Assembly: GCA_017999195.1 (NCBI GenBank)
Contig: JAGOBP010000031.1
Location: forward strand, 1 to 14,528
DNA from: Thermoflexales bacterium
Lineage (GTDB): Bacteria; Chloroflexota; Anaerolineae; Fen-1058
Length of the DNA: 14,528 bases
Direction: 5' to 3'
The position numbers and the translations under genes are program-made. Numbering within the stretch: the stretch's first letter is position 1; each line of letters starts with the position of its first letter. Below are positions 8,055-14,528 of the stretch, piece after piece. Below the pieces are notes generated by a model. The model did not search any database, was not told where the DNA came from, and saw nothing but the letters and a program-made list of their open reading frames with translations.

Positions 8055-9473
8055 ATGAAGCCAACCCGCCTTGAACACGATTTGTTGGGCGAACGCGAAG
8101 TGCCCGCCGAGCGCTACTACGGCATCCAGACGCTGCGGGCGCTGGAAAACTTCGATATTACGGGCATTTCCATTGCCCATTACCCGCGACTAATCCACTC
8201 GCTGGCCTATATCAAGAAGGCCGCCGCACTGACGAACTTCGCGTTGGGTCTGCTGCCTCGTCACCTGGCCGAGGCCATTGCCCGCGCCTGCGACGATCTC
8301 ATCGCGGGCCAGTATCACAGCGAGTTCGTGGTGGATGTCATTCAGGGCGGCGCGGGCACGTCCACCAACATGAACGCGAACGAAGTGATCGCCAATCGGG
8401 CTTTGGAGATCTTGGGCTTTGACAAAGGCCGTTACGACATCGTGCATCCGCTCAATCACGTCAACTTGTCCCAATCCACTAACGATGTGTATCCCACCGC
8501 ACTGCGCTTGACGCTGAGCCAGAAGATGGACGGCCTGATGCGCGAGATGGAAACGGTGCGCGCGGCGCTGGCCGCTAAAGGGATTGAGTTTGCCGATGTG
8601 ATCAAGATGGGGCGCACGCAGTTGCAGGACGCCGTGCCGATGACGCTGGGGCAGGAATTTGGCGCGTGGGCGGTGATGGTGGGCGAAGACATCGAGCGGG
8701 TGCGCGAGGCGCAGATGTTGATCCGCGAGATCAACATGGGCGCGACGGCCATCGGTACGGGACTGAACGCGCATCCCGATTATGCCGCGCTGGTCACGCA
8801 CAAATTGCGCGAACTCAGCGGCGTGCCGGTGATCATGTCGCACAACCTAGTGGAAGCCACGCAAGACACGGGCGCCTACGTTCAAGTCTCGGGCGTGTTG
8901 AAGCGCGTGGCGGTGAAGTTATCGAAGATTTGCAACGACCTGCGCTTGCTGTCGTCCGGGCCGCGCGCGGGCCTGAACGAAATCAATCTGCCGCCGATGG
9001 CCCCCGGCTCATCCATCATGCCGGGCAAGGTCAACCCCATCATCCCCGAAGTGGTCAATCAAGTGGCGTTTGAAGTGATCGGCAACGACTTGACCGTGAC
9101 CATGGCGGCTGAAGCAGGCCAACTGGAACTCAACGTTATGGAGCCGGTGATCGCCTACAACTTGTTCACCTCGCTGGATATGCTGGGGCGCGCCTGCCGC
9201 ACCCTGGCCGAGCATTGCATCAAGGGCATCACGGCTAATCGCGAGGTCTGCCGCCGAATGGTGGAGAACAGCATCGGGCTGGTGACCGCGCTCAATCCCT
9301 TGCTGGGGTACGAGAAGTCCACCGAGATCGCCAGTGCAGCGATGGCTTCCGGTCGATCAGTGTATGACATCGTGCTGGAAAAAGGCTACCTTACCAAGGC
9401 CGAACTGGACGATGTGCTATCGCCGGAGAATATGACGCGCCCGCGCTACATTCACAAGCGCGTGGATGCGTAG
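8055..9473 (+). CDS. aspA: Aspartate ammonia-lyase (aspartase)
   Basis: The enzyme catalyses reversible deamination of L-aspartate to fumarate and ammonia in the cytosol, linking aspartate use to the TCA cycle. The protein has 472 residues, the usual length, and matches E. coli AspA closely along its whole length from memory. Visible motifs are LLGEREVPAERYYG near the start, QGGAGTSTNMNANE (T102), SQSTNDVYPT (S141, T142), KMGRTQLQDAVPMTLGQE (T188, Q189) and the mobile signature loop GSSIMPGKVN (318-327), where S319 is the expected catalytic base. Gln at 189, where class II fumarases have His, favours aspartase over fumarase. The ATG has a strong ribosome site, AGAGGTG, five bases upstream. 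The SDR gene follows 95 bases after the stop on the same strand, so co-transcription is possible. No terminator is seen between them. Confidence 0.95.
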   Translation: MKPTRLEHDLLGEREVPAERYYGIQTLRALENFDITGISIAHYPRLIHSLAYIKKAAALTNFALGLLPRHLAEAIARACDDLIAGQYHSEFVVDVIQGGAGTSTNMNANEVIANRALEILGFDKGRYDIVHPLNHVNLSQSTNDVYPTALRLTLSQKMDGLMREMETVRAALAAKGIEFADVIKMGRTQLQDAVPMTLGQEFGAWAVMVGEDIERVREAQMLIREINMGATAIGTGLNAHPDYAALVTHKLRELSGVPVIMSHNLVEATQDTGAYVQVSGVLKRVAVKLSKICNDLRLLSSGPRAGLNEINLPPMAPGSSIMPGKVNPIIPEVVNQVAFEVIGNDLTVTMAAEAGQLELNVMEPVIAYNLFTSLDMLGRACRTLAEHCIKGITANREVCRRMVENSIGLVTALNPLLGYEKSTEIASAAMASGRSVYDIVLEKGYLTKAELDDVLSPENMTRPRYIHKRVDA

Positions 9474-9568
9474 GACTTGACCCAGTTTAGTTTTGCGAGC
9501 GGGCGGCCATCATGTCGCACCACCAAGGCCGTGCCTCAATCAAGTCACGACCAACGGAGAATTACGGT
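9474..9568 (+). other. aspA-SDR intergenic gap
   Basis: The gap is 95 bases. A TTGACC box (9478-9483) is present but has no -10 partner at the usual distance. The GGAGA ribosome site of the SDR gene (9556-9560) is the only clear signal. No terminator hairpin was found, so read-through from aspA is possible. Confidence 0.4.
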
Positions 9569-10474
9569 ATGTCAGCAGTTCAAGCGCGTGTCGCACTAAT
9601 CACCGGCGGAAATAGCGGCATCGGCTTTGCCACCGCCCGCAAACTTGCCGCCAAAGGCTTTCACGTCATCCTCGCCTCGCGCAATCAACACACCAGCGCA
9701 CAGGCTATCGCGCGGATTAAGGCGGACCAACCGAACGCCAGCGTCGAATCGATTCCACTCGATCTGGCGTCGTTCGCGTCGGTTCGGGCCTGCGCGGCGG
9801 CCGTCAAGGCGAAGGGCTATCCGCTGCACCTCTTGATCAACAACGCCGGCGGAGCCATTCCCGGCCAACAAGCCCGCTTCACCGTCGATGGGTTTGAGAT
9901 GACCTTTGGCACCAATCACCTGGGCCACTTTCTGCTGACCAACTTGCTGCTGGACGACCTCACCCGCTCTGCCCCCGCCCGCGTGATCACGGTATCGTCG
10001 CAGCGGCACATTCCCGGTTATGCAGGCGGACCGGGGGCGAAGTTCGATTACGCCAATCTGAAGGGGGAGAAGTTCTACAACACCTCGCTCTTCTATTGCA
10101 ATTCCAAACTGGCGAACATGTGGTTTGCCTATGAGTTGCAGCGTCGATTGGCGGGCACAGGCGTGACGTCAAACGCCGTGTGCCCAGGCTTTGTCCCGCA
10201 GGCCATCGGCGACCGCCGGACATCACCCCTCGACCGTTTTCTGTACAAGCAAATCCTACCGCGCATGCCGTTTGCGCGCTCGCTGGAACAGGCGTCGGCC
10301 TCGTACCTGTTCACGGCAACCGATCCCAGTTTGGAAGGCATGGGCGGCAAATTCATCGTGGACGGCAAAGAGCGCCGCTCCAGCGACGAGTCCTATGACG
10401 AGCAGCAGGCTCGTCGGTTGTGGGAGATGAGTTGGACGTGGTGTGGTTTGGAAACTACAACTGCCCGTAGTTGA
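9569..10474 (+). CDS. Short-chain dehydrogenase/reductase (retinol dehydrogenase/WWOX-like)
   Basis: This is an NAD(P)-dependent oxidoreductase with a Rossmann fold; its substrate is unknown. The chosen start gives 301 residues and has GGAGA at 9556-9560 eight bases upstream. An in-frame ATG at 9512 would add 19 unlike residues without a ribosome site. Motifs are TGGNSGIG (12-19) for the cofactor, NNAG (91-94), catalytic N116 in GTNHLGHFLLT, SS at 143-144 and YCNSK (Y176, K180), followed by CPGFV. The NHLGHFLLT and NSKLAN patterns resemble the branch of retinol dehydrogenases and protochlorophyllide reductase-like SDRs. Arg38 after the second beta strand (ASRN) suggests NADP preference. The 3' end overlaps the convergent methyltransferase gene by 20 bases. 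Confidence 0.9.
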   Translation: MSAVQARVALITGGNSGIGFATARKLAAKGFHVILASRNQHTSAQAIARIKADQPNASVESIPLDLASFASVRACAAAVKAKGYPLHLLINNAGGAIPGQQARFTVDGFEMTFGTNHLGHFLLTNLLLDDLTRSAPARVITVSSQRHIPGYAGGPGAKFDYANLKGEKFYNTSLFYCNSKLANMWFAYELQRRLAGTGVTSNAVCPGFVPQAIGDRRTSPLDRFLYKQILPRMPFARSLEQASASYLFTATDPSLEGMGGKFIVDGKERRSSDESYDEQQARRLWEMSWTWCGLETTTARS

Positions 10475-11213
10475 CGCGCGTATCGTACTCAAACACGATT
10501 TCGCCGTTGGTCTGATACTGCTCAAAAATGCCGGTCAACGCCGCCAGCATGGGCGCGTGCCTGGGATGCCCCGCTTCCGGCGCGTATGACGACGACAACA
10601 GCCGCCCGGTCACGTCCGCCAGATCGAAACGCTGTTGATTGTCGAAGGTGCGCCGTTGAAACACCACTGACGGGAACGCCGCGCCGATCACGTCTCGATC
10701 CACCAACCGATGATCCACCTGCGCGTAATCGGTCGAATAGGTGTTGAGCAGCTGCTCGTAGGCGCGCAGAAACGGCGTGGAATCTGTGCGACGCTCGTTC
10801 CAGATCAACACGATCCAGCCGCGCGGCTTGAGGATGCGGGCAAATTCCGCGCCCACCCGCGTCCGATCGAACCAGTGAAAAGCCTGCCCCGCCGTGATGA
10901 CGTCGACGCTGTGATCGGGCAGCGTGGTCGCCTCCGCCGTAGCATCGATGCTGACGAACCGCTCGTACTTGCGCAACAGTTGTTCGCCCGCCTCGCGCAT
11001 CTCGCGATTCGGCTCGATGCCCCATACGTGATGACCCGCCTTCAAAAACAGTTCCGCCAACAGGCCCGTGCCCGATCCGACATCGGCCACAATAGCATCC
11101 GGCGTCAGGCCGCACTCACTCGTCAGCAGATCAACCATCGCCGCCGGATAGGACGGTCGATACTTCACGTAGTTGCTTACTCGACTGGAAAAGCGTTGAG
11201 TTGGATCCGTCAC
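10455..11213 (-). CDS. Class I SAM-dependent methyltransferase
   Basis: This 252-residue protein probably methylates a small molecule; the substrate cannot be told. It opens with TDPTQRFSSRVSNYVKYRPSYP, a typical start of this widespread family. Motif I is VADVGSGTG (42-50); the acidic residue after strand 2 is E67 in GIEPN. D90-A91 and AEATTLPD follow, then GQAFHWFD (109-116) and a KPRGWIVLIWNE strand. The start is a GTG at 11213-11211 that shares bases with the TGA stop of the transporter gene (GTGA). A strong ribosome site, GGTGGAGG (11225-11218), lies four bases before it. The open frame extends upstream of this GTG, but that part is out of phase with the transporter gene and lacks family similarity. 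It is last in the minus-strand operon and is translationally coupled to the transporter. Confidence 0.92.
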   Translation of the reverse strand: MTDPTQRFSSRVSNYVKYRPSYPAAMVDLLTSECGLTPDAIVADVGSGTGLLAELFLKAGHHVWGIEPNREMREAGEQLLRKYERFVSIDATAEATTLPDHSVDVITAGQAFHWFDRTRVGAEFARILKPRGWIVLIWNERRTDSTPFLRAYEQLLNTYSTDYAQVDHRLVDRDVIGAAFPSVVFQRRTFDNQQRFDLADVTGRLLSSSYAPEAGHPRHAPMLAALTGIFEQYQTNGEIVFEYDTRVNYGQL

Positions 11214-12226
11214 GGTGCCTCCACCTTGCGACGCGGCAGCGCCCACGCCAGCAGTCCGCCGCTGAGCGCCATCAGACTCAGCATGATCAACGGCGAAGTA
11301 ATCATTGATCCAAATCCGCTCAGGACAAACAAGCCGCCCACCACAATCGCCAGCCCCAGACTCAAGCCAGAAGCCAGGCCCGGTCGAGCGGGCAACATCC
11401 GCGCGACGGCCGCCAGCGTGACGGGCGTGGCGGATTGCAGCAAGGCCAGCCCGATGAGAAACACCCCGCCGTTCGTGGGTCCGATCAACATCAACGGCGC
11501 GGCGACAGCCAATGAACCGATCGTCCAACGTCGCCACCCCAACCGATCGGCCAACACGCCCCCGCTGATCTTGCCTGTGCCTGCGGCCAGAGCCGCCGCC
11601 AGCAGCCACACCAGGTCACCCCGCAGCACCGCCTCAAAGGCCGACCACAACGCCGAACGCAGGGCAATCGCGGCCAACACCGCCACGATGATCAGTTCCT
11701 GTTCTTCAAATCCAGGTGTTTTAGGCGATGATTGCACCTTCGAGATTGAGCGTGACATCACCGCCACGCCCAGCCCGCTGACGATCAACAGCGCCAGAAA
11801 TACTGCGGGGACAAAGTGACCGGTGGCGGCCAGCGCGCCGCCGCACGTCAGCCCGATCACCCCCGGCGCGGCGAAGATGCCCGGCCCCGTGGCTCGATCG
11901 GGTGTGGCACTCAACGCCAGCGTGCCGCCGCTTACGTGAAAAATCGCCGAAGCGCAACCGGCCAACATCACCGCCAGCAGCGGCTGATTCGCCATCAACA
12001 GTGCCAGCGCCATCAACACCAGACTCAGCACGACCGCCGCGCGCGGACGGCGCACGCGATCGAGCCACAGGCCGATCGGGGGTTGGGCCGCAAACGCCAG
12101 GACGTTGTAGATCAACACCAGCCCGCCCAGTTCGGCCGCAGGCGTATTCGTCGCGAAGTGCCCGATCAACAATCCGGCCGCGCCATCTGAGGCCGCATGC
12201 GCCGCACCTAATACGGCTGCCTTCAT
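11210..12226 (-). CDS. Compact MFS-type membrane transporter
   Basis: This 338-residue, very hydrophobic protein has about 12 membrane segments packed with short loops, against ~400 residues for usual MFS carriers. Two loop motifs of MFS type are visible: GLWLDRVRRPR (52-62), after segment 2, and GGVLADRLGWRR (222-233), at the equivalent place in the second half. A hydrophilic central loop (~160-178) divides the halves. Its start is the ATG at 12226-12224, overlapping the TGA of the upstream gene as ATGA; no clear ribosome site precedes it, so it probably depends on coupling. The N-terminus begins almost directly in segment 1 (AAHAASDGAAGLLIGH). Drug or metabolite export is plausible from the company of a methyltransferase, but the substrate is unknown. 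Confidence 0.82.
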   Translation of the reverse strand: MKAAVLGAAHAASDGAAGLLIGHFATNTPAAELGGLVLIYNVLAFAAQPPIGLWLDRVRRPRAAVVLSLVLMALALLMANQPLLAVMLAGCASAIFHVSGGTLALSATPDRATGPGIFAAPGVIGLTCGGALAATGHFVPAVFLALLIVSGLGVAVMSRSISKVQSSPKTPGFEEQELIIVAVLAAIALRSALWSAFEAVLRGDLVWLLAAALAAGTGKISGGVLADRLGWRRWTIGSLAVAAPLMLIGPTNGGVFLIGLALLQSATPVTLAAVARMLPARPGLASGLSLGLAIVVGGLFVLSGFGSMITSPLIMLSLMALSGGLLAWALPRRKVEAP

Positions 12227-12723
12227 GGCAAGTTGACGAAGATGAGCAGGAGTGCGTAACTGACCACGTTGGAGGCAATCGCCACCAGCCAGGTGCGACC
12301 CGCCGGTTGACGCTTCAAGCGCACCAGAATGGCCCCTTCGATGAGGACCGACAAGGCGAAGGCGGCCACTAGAAAGACCGACGGCGCACCGAGAGGATTA
12401 TCGCGCACCAGGTTGGGCGCGACCACACCCAGCGCAAAGCCCAAGAGGGTCGTGATCAAATTGACCACGAAGGCATCTGTATACGAGCGCTTGAAATTGC
12501 CCCATTTGAAGGCCAAATACACGAGCGCCTCGATCAGCGGAAGGCCCAGAAACAGCACGAACGCCCCGATCACGAGCACGATCGTCGACGGACCGGCCAC
12601 TTCGGTCAGCACGGCCGGTCCGATCACGTCCAGCAGCACGACGGATCGCCGCCGCTGCGCGACATAGCTGTGCCACCGCTCGCTCAAGTTGGTGCGGATC
12701 ACTTCACCACGATTGTTTGCCAT
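12223..12723 (-). CDS. Four-helix integral membrane protein of unknown function (paralogue 1)
   Basis: This 166-residue protein has a basic, soluble N-terminus (1-45) with RSVVLLDVIGP, then about four hydrophobic segments (roughly 47-72, 83-103, 112-135, 144-164). The loop between the first two carries KWGNFKRSYTDAF; RLKRQPAGRTWLVAIA precedes the last. It is clearly a paralogue of the neighbouring 159-residue gene. The start is backed by AAGAGGAG (12734-12727) three bases upstream. Its stop overlaps the transporter start (ATGA), so it belongs to the operon with the transporter and methyltransferase. I do not recognise a named family. No catalytic motif is evident, so a structural, accessory or regulatory membrane role is possible. 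Confidence 0.85.
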   Translation of the reverse strand: MANNRGEVIRTNLSERWHSYVAQRRRSVVLLDVIGPAVLTEVAGPSTIVLVIGAFVLFLGLPLIEALVYLAFKWGNFKRSYTDAFVVNLITTLLGFALGVVAPNLVRDNPLGAPSVFLVAAFALSVLIEGAILVRLKRQPAGRTWLVAIASNVVSYALLLIFVNLP

Positions 12724-12739
12724 ACGCTCCTCTTAAAAT

Positions 12740-12766
12740 GTAAGGCAAGTTGGCAACTTGCCCTAC
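12740..12766. repeat. REP-like palindrome between the two paralogues
   Basis: Arms GTAAGGCAAGTT (12740-12751) and AACTTGCCCTAC (12755-12766) pair with a single mismatch around the loop GGC. On the minus strand it ends six bases before the ribosome site of the 166-residue gene and is followed by CATTTTAAG. It could be a dispersed palindromic repeat, an attenuator or weak terminator of the preceding gene, or a 5' stabilising hairpin. From memory, GGCAAGTT/AACTTGCC palindromes recur between genes in Chloroflexota; this should be counted genome-wide. Confidence 0.6.
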
Positions 12767-12854
12767 GCTACCTGGATTTTCATTCCACTACGGGTGCGCC
12801 GCCAAGTGAATGAACAACTCCCTTATCAGTATGAATTCAAATCAGGCGGGTTAC

Positions 12855-13334
12855 TCAGCGCGCGGTGCTCAGTAAAAACAAGCCCGCATAACTCACCAGA
12901 TTAGCCGCAATCGCCACCAGCCACGTCCGGCTCGCCGCGTGTCGCTTCAGGCGCAGCAGACTCGCGCCCTCGATCAGAATCGACAACACACAGGCCACCA
13001 CCAGAAAGCCGCTAAGCACAGTGAACAAACTGCCCAGTCCAATGTAGGGCGAGACCAGCAGCGCGATGAATCCAACGAGCGTCGAGAGGAGATTGGCCAT
13101 AAACGCATCGACGAACGAGCGCCTGAAATTGCCCCATTTCAAGGCCAGATACACGATCGATTCGATCAATGGAATGCCCAACAGCAAAATGAGCAGGCCG
13201 ATCCCGGCGACGGGCAACAACAGCAATGGGCCGGCCACATCCAACAGCACAACCGAGCGTGGCCGCAGCGCGACAAAGGTCTGTCCGCGTTCGATGAGGT
13301 TGGCGCGGATCATTTCACTCCGGTTGTCTGGCAT
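12855..13334 (-). CDS. Four-helix integral membrane protein of unknown function (paralogue 2)
   Basis: This 159-residue protein starts MPDNRSEMIRANLIERGQT, aligning with MANNRGEVIRTNLSERWHS of its neighbour. Shared blocks are RSVVLLDV, PLIE, VYLA, KWGNF, DAF, LIEGA, RLKR and RTWLVAIA, with one short gap after residue 45. About four membrane segments are seen. The start is set at 13334 because GAAGGAG (13346-13340) lies five bases upstream, because the paralogue begins there, and because an upstream ATG at 13379 lies before the predicted transcription start. A strong promoter precedes it. The gene is probably the first of the cluster and separated from the next by 131 bases with a palindrome. 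Function unknown. Confidence 0.85.
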   Translation of the reverse strand: MPDNRSEMIRANLIERGQTFVALRPRSVVLLDVAGPLLLLPVAGIGLLILLLGIPLIESIVYLALKWGNFRRSFVDAFMANLLSTLVGFIALLVSPYIGLGSLFTVLSGFLVVACVLSILIEGASLLRLKRHAASRTWLVAIAANLVSYAGLFLLSTAR

Positions 13335-13381
13335 ACGCGCTCCTTCAACATGAGTCTTGCCCTTCATCACGGTTGACACCG

Positions 13382-13410
13382 ATTATAGGTCAGAGCCACG
13401 CCAGAGGCAA
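13382..13410 (-). promoter_or_regulatory. Sigma70-like promoter for the minus-strand cluster
   Basis: On the minus strand TTGCCT (13410-13405), a 17-base spacer and a perfect TATAAT (13387-13382) form a near-consensus promoter. Transcription would start near 13375, giving a leader of ~40 bases to the ATG at 13334. Confidence 0.7.
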
Positions 13411-13439
13411 AAACCGTTGTGACGCTCAAGGTTGTGGGC

Positions 13440-13454
13440 GCAATAGCCTATTGC
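13440..13454. promoter_or_regulatory. Palindromic candidate operator GCAATAGCCTATTGC
   Basis: A perfect inverted repeat (7-base arms, 1-base centre) whose right arm overlaps the plus-strand -35 box (13451-13456) by four bases. It lies ~30 bases upstream of the minus-strand -35. A dimeric regulator bound here would block the plus promoter and could activate the minus one. The regulator is unknown. Confidence 0.5.
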
Positions 13455-13479
13455 ATCACGCGCGACCCGCCCCTACAAT
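13451..13479 (+). promoter_or_regulatory. Sigma70-like promoter for the FG-GAP gene
   Basis: TTGCAT (13451-13456), a 17-base spacer and TACAAT (13474-13479) form a good promoter ~37 bases before the start codon. The predicted start near 13486 gives a leader of ~30 bases containing GGGAG. Confidence 0.7.
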
Positions 13480-13516
13480 GAATTTGTACGCGACACATCA
13501 CCCTTGGGAGTCTGCC

Positions 13517-14528
13517 ATGAAAACTCTGCGGCTCGTGCCCGTGATCATCATCGTCTGGGCGGTGTTGAGTGTGACCAGCCACGTCATCAACGCCGCGCCC
13601 TTGTATACGCTCACGCTTAAGTGGCAGCGCTGTCCTGCCTGGTATTGCGAGACCGGCTGGTACGCCTCGCCCGCCGTGGCCGATCTGGATTCAGACGGCC
13701 AGCAGGAAGTGCTGTGGGGCGGCTACACGCTGATGGCTGTGAATGGCAGCACCGGCCTCATCGAATGGAATCGCCCTCAGGGGAGCAGTTCGCGCCTGTG
13801 GCCGGGCATCGTCGTGGCCGATGTTGATCACAACGGCTCACTGGAGGTCGTTACCGCCAGCGGCAACGGCCTCATCACGGTGTATGATGCGCCCAATCAC
13901 ATCCTGTCCGGCTGGCCGGTCAATCCGACCGGCACGGGCAACGAAATCCGCAGCCTGGCCGTGGCCGACCTCGACGCGAACGCCGATCTGGAAATCATCG
14001 TATGCTCCACGCGCTCCGATAATCAATGGTTTGTGTATGAGCACACGGGCGCGCTGCGCCCCGGCTGGCCGCGCCAAACCGATAACAGTACTGACGGCTA
14101 TGCGGCCGGCTGTTACAACGAAAACGTCGGGGTCGCCGATGTCGATCGGGATGGGCAAGGCGAAATCATCGGGCCAAACGATACGCATTACGTCGTGGGC
14201 TATCACGCCGACGGCTCGCCCTTGCGCGCGAATTCGATTTACGGGCAAATCGGCGGCGTCAACAAGCCGTGGGCGCGCGTGGGTCTGCACGTCGATCACG
14301 CCGTCGATTTGATCGGCTATGCCGATTGCGGCGTGGAACATCGCCCCAACATGGCGAACAGTGCGCCGACGATGGCCGACGTCAACGGCGACGGTACGCT
14401 GGAGATCATCATCGTCGGCAACGTCTACAATTGCACCGATCCCTACACCGATCTGTATGAAATGCCCTTCATCTTCAACGCCGATCGCACCCGTTGGCAA
14501 GATGCCACGCACAACTGGACGGTCATTC
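13517..14528 (+). CDS. Secreted FG-GAP/VCBS-repeat protein, integrin-like beta-propeller (3' partial)
   Basis: The frame is open from the ATG at 13517 to the window end (337 complete codons), so the C-terminus is missing. GGGAG (13506-13510) lies six bases upstream. Residues 1-~27 (MKTLRLVPVIIIVWAVLSV...NAA) are a signal peptide. Five Ca-binding-type FG-GAP motifs follow: DLDSDG (56-61), DVDHNG (102-107), DLDANA (151-156, degenerate), DVDRDG (208-213) and DVNGDG (288-293), each preceded by VA/MA and followed by EV or EI strands, as in the PF13517-type repeats. Such proteins fold as beta-propellers with Ca2+ in the loops and act outside the cell in binding or as parts of larger exoproteins. 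C39 and C44 near the mature N-terminus may form a disulfide. The ligand is unknown. Confidence 0.9.
   Translation, partial: MKTLRLVPVIIIVWAVLSVTSHVINAAPLYTLTLKWQRCPAWYCETGWYASPAVADLDSDGQQEVLWGGYTLMAVNGSTGLIEWNRPQGSSSRLWPGIVVADVDHNGSLEVVTASGNGLITVYDAPNHILSGWPVNPTGTGNEIRSLAVADLDANADLEIIVCSTRSDNQWFVYEHTGALRPGWPRQTDNSTDGYAAGCYNENVGVADVDRDGQGEIIGPNDTHYVVGYHADGSPLRANSIYGQIGGVNKPWARVGLHVDHAVDLIGYADCGVEHRPNMANSAPTMADVNGDGTLEIIIVGNVYNCTDPYTDLYEMPFIFNADRTRWQDATHNWTVI

Noticed and set aside
8055..9473. Class II fumarase as the identity of the lyase
   Set aside because: The KMGRTQLQDAVPMTLGQE motif has Gln where fumarases have His, and the full-length pattern follows AspA.
9512..9568. Upstream ATG start for the SDR gene
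   Set aside because: The extra 19 residues are unlike SDR N-termini and lack a ribosome site, while the ATG at 9569 has GGAGA eight bases upstream.
11214..11609. N-terminal extension of the methyltransferase frame (384 residues in total)
   Set aside because: The extension is the out-of-frame shadow of the transporter gene. The methyltransferase family sequence begins right after the GTG at 11213, which has a strong ribosome site.
10710..11819. 369-residue plus-strand frame opposite the methyltransferase and transporter genes
   Set aside because: It is antisense to two genes with clear family motifs and has Arg/Ala/Pro/Ser-rich composition without recognisable features.
13335..13379. 15-residue N-terminal extension of the 159-residue membrane protein
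   Set aside because: The ATG at 13379 precedes the predicted transcription start, and the paralogue aligns from the ATG at 13334.
13621..14512. Other open frames across the right end (13621-13827, 13743-14312 plus strand; 13838-14512 minus strand)
   Set aside because: The frame from 13517 has a signal peptide, five FG-GAP motifs, a ribosome site and a promoter; the others are its shadows.

Overview
The window is GC-rich, densely coding bacterial DNA. It most likely comes from a member of the Chloroflexota (Anaerolineae-like). The main reason is the C-terminal tail of the giant protein, which carries the FKVYLPLV-type motif twice; I know this tail from many secreted proteins of that phylum. 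The long DUF4397/FN3/Ig-like exoprotein and the FG-GAP exoprotein fit the same picture. The phylum call is an inference; no rRNA or other marker gene is present.

Layout. (1) 1-7194, plus strand: the 3' part (2397 codons) of a giant secreted, all-beta modular protein whose start lies before the window. Its first ~1000 visible residues are 124-133-residue repeats of no family I recognise, arranged in a three-unit super-repeat duplicated at an exact 1155-base offset. After that come a domain with a six-cysteine cluster, four DUF4397 domains, two FN3-like domains, three Ig-like domains and a doubled C-terminal tail motif. (2) 7195-8054: an 860-base low-coding region with hairpins (one a terminator facing the minus strand), a likely 94-residue orphan gene on the minus strand, an AT-rich island with a palindrome, and a promoter-like site before aspA. 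(3) 8055-10474, plus strand: aspartate ammonia-lyase (aspA), then a short-chain dehydrogenase/reductase. (4) 10455-13334, minus strand: a cluster read right to left, made of a 159-residue four-helix membrane protein, a palindromic intergenic element, a 166-residue paralogue, a compact MFS-type transporter and a class I SAM methyltransferase. The last three are joined by 4-base stop/start overlaps (ATGA and GTGA). (5) 13335-13516: a divergent promoter region with good sigma70-like boxes for both directions and a perfect 15-base palindrome over one -35 box. (6) 13517-14528, plus strand: the start of a secreted FG-GAP/VCBS-repeat (beta-propeller) protein that runs off the end.

How the genes work together. 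The two secreted proteins at the edges are probably cell-surface or extracellular. aspA feeds carbon from aspartate to fumarate and releases ammonia; nothing ties it functionally to its neighbours beyond strand and spacing. The four-gene minus-strand cluster is the best candidate for an undescribed functional unit: duplicated small membrane proteins of unknown function, coupled translationally to an exporter-like protein and a methyltransferase. That could be a resistance or small-molecule modification and export module, but the function is inference only. No tRNA, rRNA, CRISPR array, insertion sequence or origin was seen.
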